From CAYUYV01 sp964561475 (lineage in GTDB: Bacteria > Pseudomonadota > Alphaproteobacteria > JAJFIK01), in assembly GCA_964561475.1 (NCBI GenBank), contig CAZLPU010000022.1, positions 1 to 64,000 on the forward strand: a DNA stretch of 64,000 nt, written 5' to 3'. This document shows positions 62,201 through 64,000 of this stretch, one piece after another. The stretch's first letter is position 1. Each line of letters opens with the position of its first letter. The notes under the pieces were generated by a model that had not been told where the DNA came from, did not search any database, and saw nothing but the letters and a program-made list of their open reading frames with translations. Made by a program: the position numbers and the translations under genes.

Positions 62201-64000
62201 TCTTTGACGACGCTTCAGCAGACCACCAAGCGCCTGAATGAAGACAAGACCGTGGCCCAACTCCTCCATCCAATTTTTGATGGTGTACGGACGGACCCTA
62301 GTACACTGGAGCAGCATCTTGGGCTCAGTACCCTTGTCCGCGAGCAGGGTTCCTTGGCACAGGTAATCATTCCACTGATCAAAGAGAACCGGCTCGCAGA
62401 CTGTCTCACCGGTCTGGCGAACGTTGTTGAAAGCGATCAACCTGCGCTCGAAGCTCTGAACGCATTCGACCAGATGACCGGATTGCTCTCAGTTCTGGAC
62501 AGCTCGAGAGATGGCATACAAGATTTCGCCGCTCTTGCCGCACATCTCAGAAATGCGGTCGGCGATATAGACGGATTGCGCAGCCATGCCAATCTCTCAG
62601 TGTCCCGCCAGGGGATTGAGGGCCAGGGCGTCGACTGGGCCTTGGATGCCCTCTTAAAGGAGGACAAAGGTTTAGAAGATCTCCGCGACCTTCTTGAAGC
62701 AGCCATGGACCGTCAATTGGTTGACCGGGTCTACCGGGAACATGGAGATGTGCTGACCAGCCATCGCGGAACCCATCTTGATGACCTGCGCCGCCGATTT
62801 GCAGATTTGGACCTGAGAGTGAGTAATTTGGGTCGGAGTAAACTCCGTTCCCACCTTTTCTGGAACTGCGCCCCGCCAACGGGCCAGAGTACGGGACCAA
62901 AGCGAAACTGGACTGAAAAGTCGCTGGTCGATAATGAAGTTAACAAGCAACGCAATTACATCTCCGTGCGGGATCTCGTTATGCGGTCAGGCCGGGCGCT
63001 ACAGGAATTGAAACCGGTCTGGATGATGTCTCCTTTGGCGGTCGCACAATATCTGCCTGCGCATGCGATCAAATTCGATCTGTGCATTATCGATGAGGCA
63101 TCCCAGATGCGGCCTGAAGATGCCATTGGCGCCCTTGCCCGTGCGGGTCAAGCCATGGTCGTCGGCGACACCAATCAGCTGCCTCCCTCCAACCAGTTCC
63201 AGAGAACCGTCGACGACGATGGGCTGACAACTGACGAAGATGACGGAATCGATCCGGTGGATGAAGAATCCATTCTGGAACTTGCCAATCGCGCCTTGCG
63301 TCCGGTACGCCGGCTCCGATGGCACTACCGATCCCGCCACTCCGCCCTGATCGCATTCTGCAATCAGGAGATTTACGACAATGATCTTGTCTTGTTTCCT
63401 GCTCCGTCCGAAGACCGAGAGGATCGCGGTGTACGCCTTGTTCCTGTTGAGGGTGGCTACCGCAAAGGCACCAATCCCACAGAAGCCGAGGTTATGGTGA
63501 AGGCGGCCATTCTGTTCATGGAACAAAATCCAAATCGGTCGCTTGGCATCGTCACCATGAATCAAAAACAGCGGGACTTGATCATCGAAGCTCTGGATCA
63601 GGCCATAGACGCCAGTGACGCCGCCGCCGCCTATATCCGCACTTGGGAGGAACGCAACGGGGGCCTAGAACCTTTGTTCGTCAAGAACCTGGAGAATGTT
63701 CAGGGTGACGAGCGGGATGTGATCTTTATCGGGACAGTGTATGGCCCTGAGCGGCCGGGCGGGCCGGTACTCCAGCGCTTCGGACCGATCAATCAGAAGA
63801 ATGGCCACCGCCGTCTGAATGTGCTTTTCACCCGTGCCAAAGAGCAGATCGTCACCTTCACTTCCATGAAAGCAACTGACATCAGGGTGGATGAGAACAG
63901 CCCGAGGGGTGTCAGGATGCTCCGGGGATGGCTTGAATACTCAGGTTCGGGCAACCTGTCCTCTTCGACCGCGACCAGCCGGGACCCCGGCTCCGCCTTT
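59243..64000 (+). CDS. DUF4011-type superfamily 1 helicase, Hhe-like (right-truncated)
   Basis: The first 1,586 codons of a very large protein are visible without a stop; it runs off the right edge. Residues 1-30 contain ALRPKLLDLTRKNPLLS, typical of DUF4011. A helicase core follows, split by a long insertion: Walker A GPPGSGKSQT (393-402), Walker B IIDEASQ (Asp1284/Glu1285), GDTNQLPPS (1308-1316), WHYRSRH, and the C-terminal motifs LENVQGDERDVI (from 1483) and LNVLFTRAKEQIV (from 1525). Residues about 450-1180 are mostly helical and unassigned. Known family members named Hhe add a Vsr-type nuclease and DUF3320, which would lie beyond the edge. GC is somewhat lower than neighbours by eye. Confidence 0.85.
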   Translation, partial: MGDMEASFVRDKIEALRPKLLDLTRKNPLLSTRFSPRSTSHIRAVDELPDILASKLSQGLRMRFCPLPSPDTDPADEQEGDFLRAHAVAKLTDEAYLSALGDLDQDAAEADEKALAIERALKDRVREALGLPPRQTDPHTFSFDQHARNYGIDPSYDLPEPQDGEDAGHHMDNDIQTLLLPETLENKLRGLMTKERTWLQETGIGVLFVAFGFLEWAEQSVEKASLAPLVLLPVGIARERTKDGPEFWVSSSGEPPEGNAVLAEMLRRLRSIVLPEFEGGSIEQYMKDVRAVSPEGMTWKIRRQVAFGVFPSARMAIYHDLDTEKTAHHQASVVQKLLNGPAPAGDALPYAPDHDTDAPDIETDVPFLVKDADCSQVSAVADVIRGDDLAVEGPPGSGKSQTIVNTIAAALAKGRRVLFVAEKTAALDVVRARLEEVGLGEFVLSLQAERASREAVIEALRKRLKMDPPAKTVEFERRAEDLRTTRDQLGSYLKLLGEPVGSTGLTIHGVLGHAMGSTERLRDAPSVFRDPPDMGLENLHAGERDVVLKKAEAISIAWGEVKGAKTYWRGIQTDRSDPIALNRILERSALAAQACEETARQRQQLEAYGLTATATRSELKALSHTLESMLQGLETCDRNCIIRLCTVEDMMPVQSFSHLCRDHTTRASELSAILTDPAEPSALERLGELQDLCSRLNLESIDPTALGSRLAALDADCATLGRHYADWIRFQGVAPDAAKAPLGSIQRAQRLIDEAGPNILSLRTSANADPASWSVIGDSLQRLSGLRRRKEEISKIIRLPQNASSDQILEYAAVLQGAGPLSFFSRKFRSARKFYRVLSRRRRYHRARAVRDLRLLGDLRTDLDRFHQNMRLRNALGPMFRGLDTNEQQANRLLEYYAGIDEQLAGGENLGLRQLLRAGDFDSLQSLPRFNGEIAADSIAALKERLQLVEARRDALREAMGQLRSLNALFRDPGAVHPSTLSDLQKSLTTLQQTTKRLNEDKTVAQLLHPIFDGVRTDPSTLEQHLGLSTLVREQGSLAQVIIPLIKENRLADCLTGLANVVESDQPALEALNAFDQMTGLLSVLDSSRDGIQDFAALAAHLRNAVGDIDGLRSHANLSVSRQGIEGQGVDWALDALLKEDKGLEDLRDLLEAAMDRQLVDRVYREHGDVLTSHRGTHLDDLRRRFADLDLRVSNLGRSKLRSHLFWNCAPPTGQSTGPKRNWTEKSLVDNEVNKQRNYISVRDLVMRSGRALQELKPVWMMSPLAVAQYLPAHAIKFDLCIIDEASQMRPEDAIGALARAGQAMVVGDTNQLPPSNQFQRTVDDDGLTTDEDDGIDPVDEESILELANRALRPVRRLRWHYRSRHSALIAFCNQEIYDNDLVLFPAPSEDREDRGVRLVPVEGGYRKGTNPTEAEVMVKAAILFMEQNPNRSLGIVTMNQKQRDLIIEALDQAIDASDAAAAYIRTWEERNGGLEPLFVKNLENVQGDERDVIFIGTVYGPERPGGPVLQRFGPINQKNGHRRLNVLFTRAKEQIVTFTSMKATDIRVDENSPRGVRMLRGWLEYSGSGNLSSSTATSRDPGSAF

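Overview
The window looks like a chromosomal segment of an alphaproteobacterium. GC is high (mid-60s % by eye). It carries an slt-type transglycosylase next to dapA and smpB, a tandem-domain cold-shock protein, and TonB/ABC cobalamin uptake under a B12 riboswitch. I cannot place it below class. There is one tRNA (Pro, UGG), no rRNA, no CRISPR array, and no complete insertion sequence.

Layout. 0-5 kb: Nudix hydrolase, an orphan polytopic membrane protein with a membrane-anchored cytochrome c, a homogentisate-dioxygenase-like cupin and an alpha/beta hydrolase. 5.2-8.3 kb (minus): three-gene operon of a stomatin/SPFH protein between two exported proteins I do not recognise. 8.9-13 kb: small secreted and membrane proteins, tRNA-Pro, and a tandem cold-shock protein translationally coupled to a hotdog thioesterase. 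13.7-19.8 kb: SDR, penicillin/AHL-acylase-type lipoprotein, peptidoglycan-binding protein, GNAT, smpB, dapA. 20.3-27 kb: soluble lytic transglycosylase, a saccharopine dehydrogenase/aminoadipate-semialdehyde dehydrogenase pair (lysine breakdown), and a membrane alpha/beta hydrolase. 27.2-32.1 kb (minus): cobalamin riboswitch-btuB-btuF-btuC-btuD, each gene overlapping the next. 32.7-39.1 kb: an intact ABC exporter facing a three-gene ABC-HlyD-TolC secretion cluster whose ABC ATPase domain has lost every catalytic motif. 39.4-45.6 kb: family III CoA-transferase, GPH-type MFS symporter, an AT-rich orphan membrane protein, and a flavoprotein. 45.9-55.9 kb: a 3,323-residue Gly-rich autotransporter with about 40 repeats. 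56.0-58.3 kb (minus): BglX-type glycoside hydrolase 3. From 59.2 kb to the right edge: the N-terminal 1,586 codons of a DUF4011/superfamily 1 helicase resembling the Hhe antiphage protein.

Two genome habits stand out. First, a family of about 70-bp multi-hairpin intergenic repeats occurs at four places, with apparent compensatory changes. Second, short perfect or near-perfect tandem duplications (15-21 bp) recur both inside genes, in frame, and in leader regions.

The most interesting items are the degenerate ABC secretion cluster, the palindromic repeat family, the AT-rich orphan membrane gene, and the edge-truncated Hhe-like helicase.
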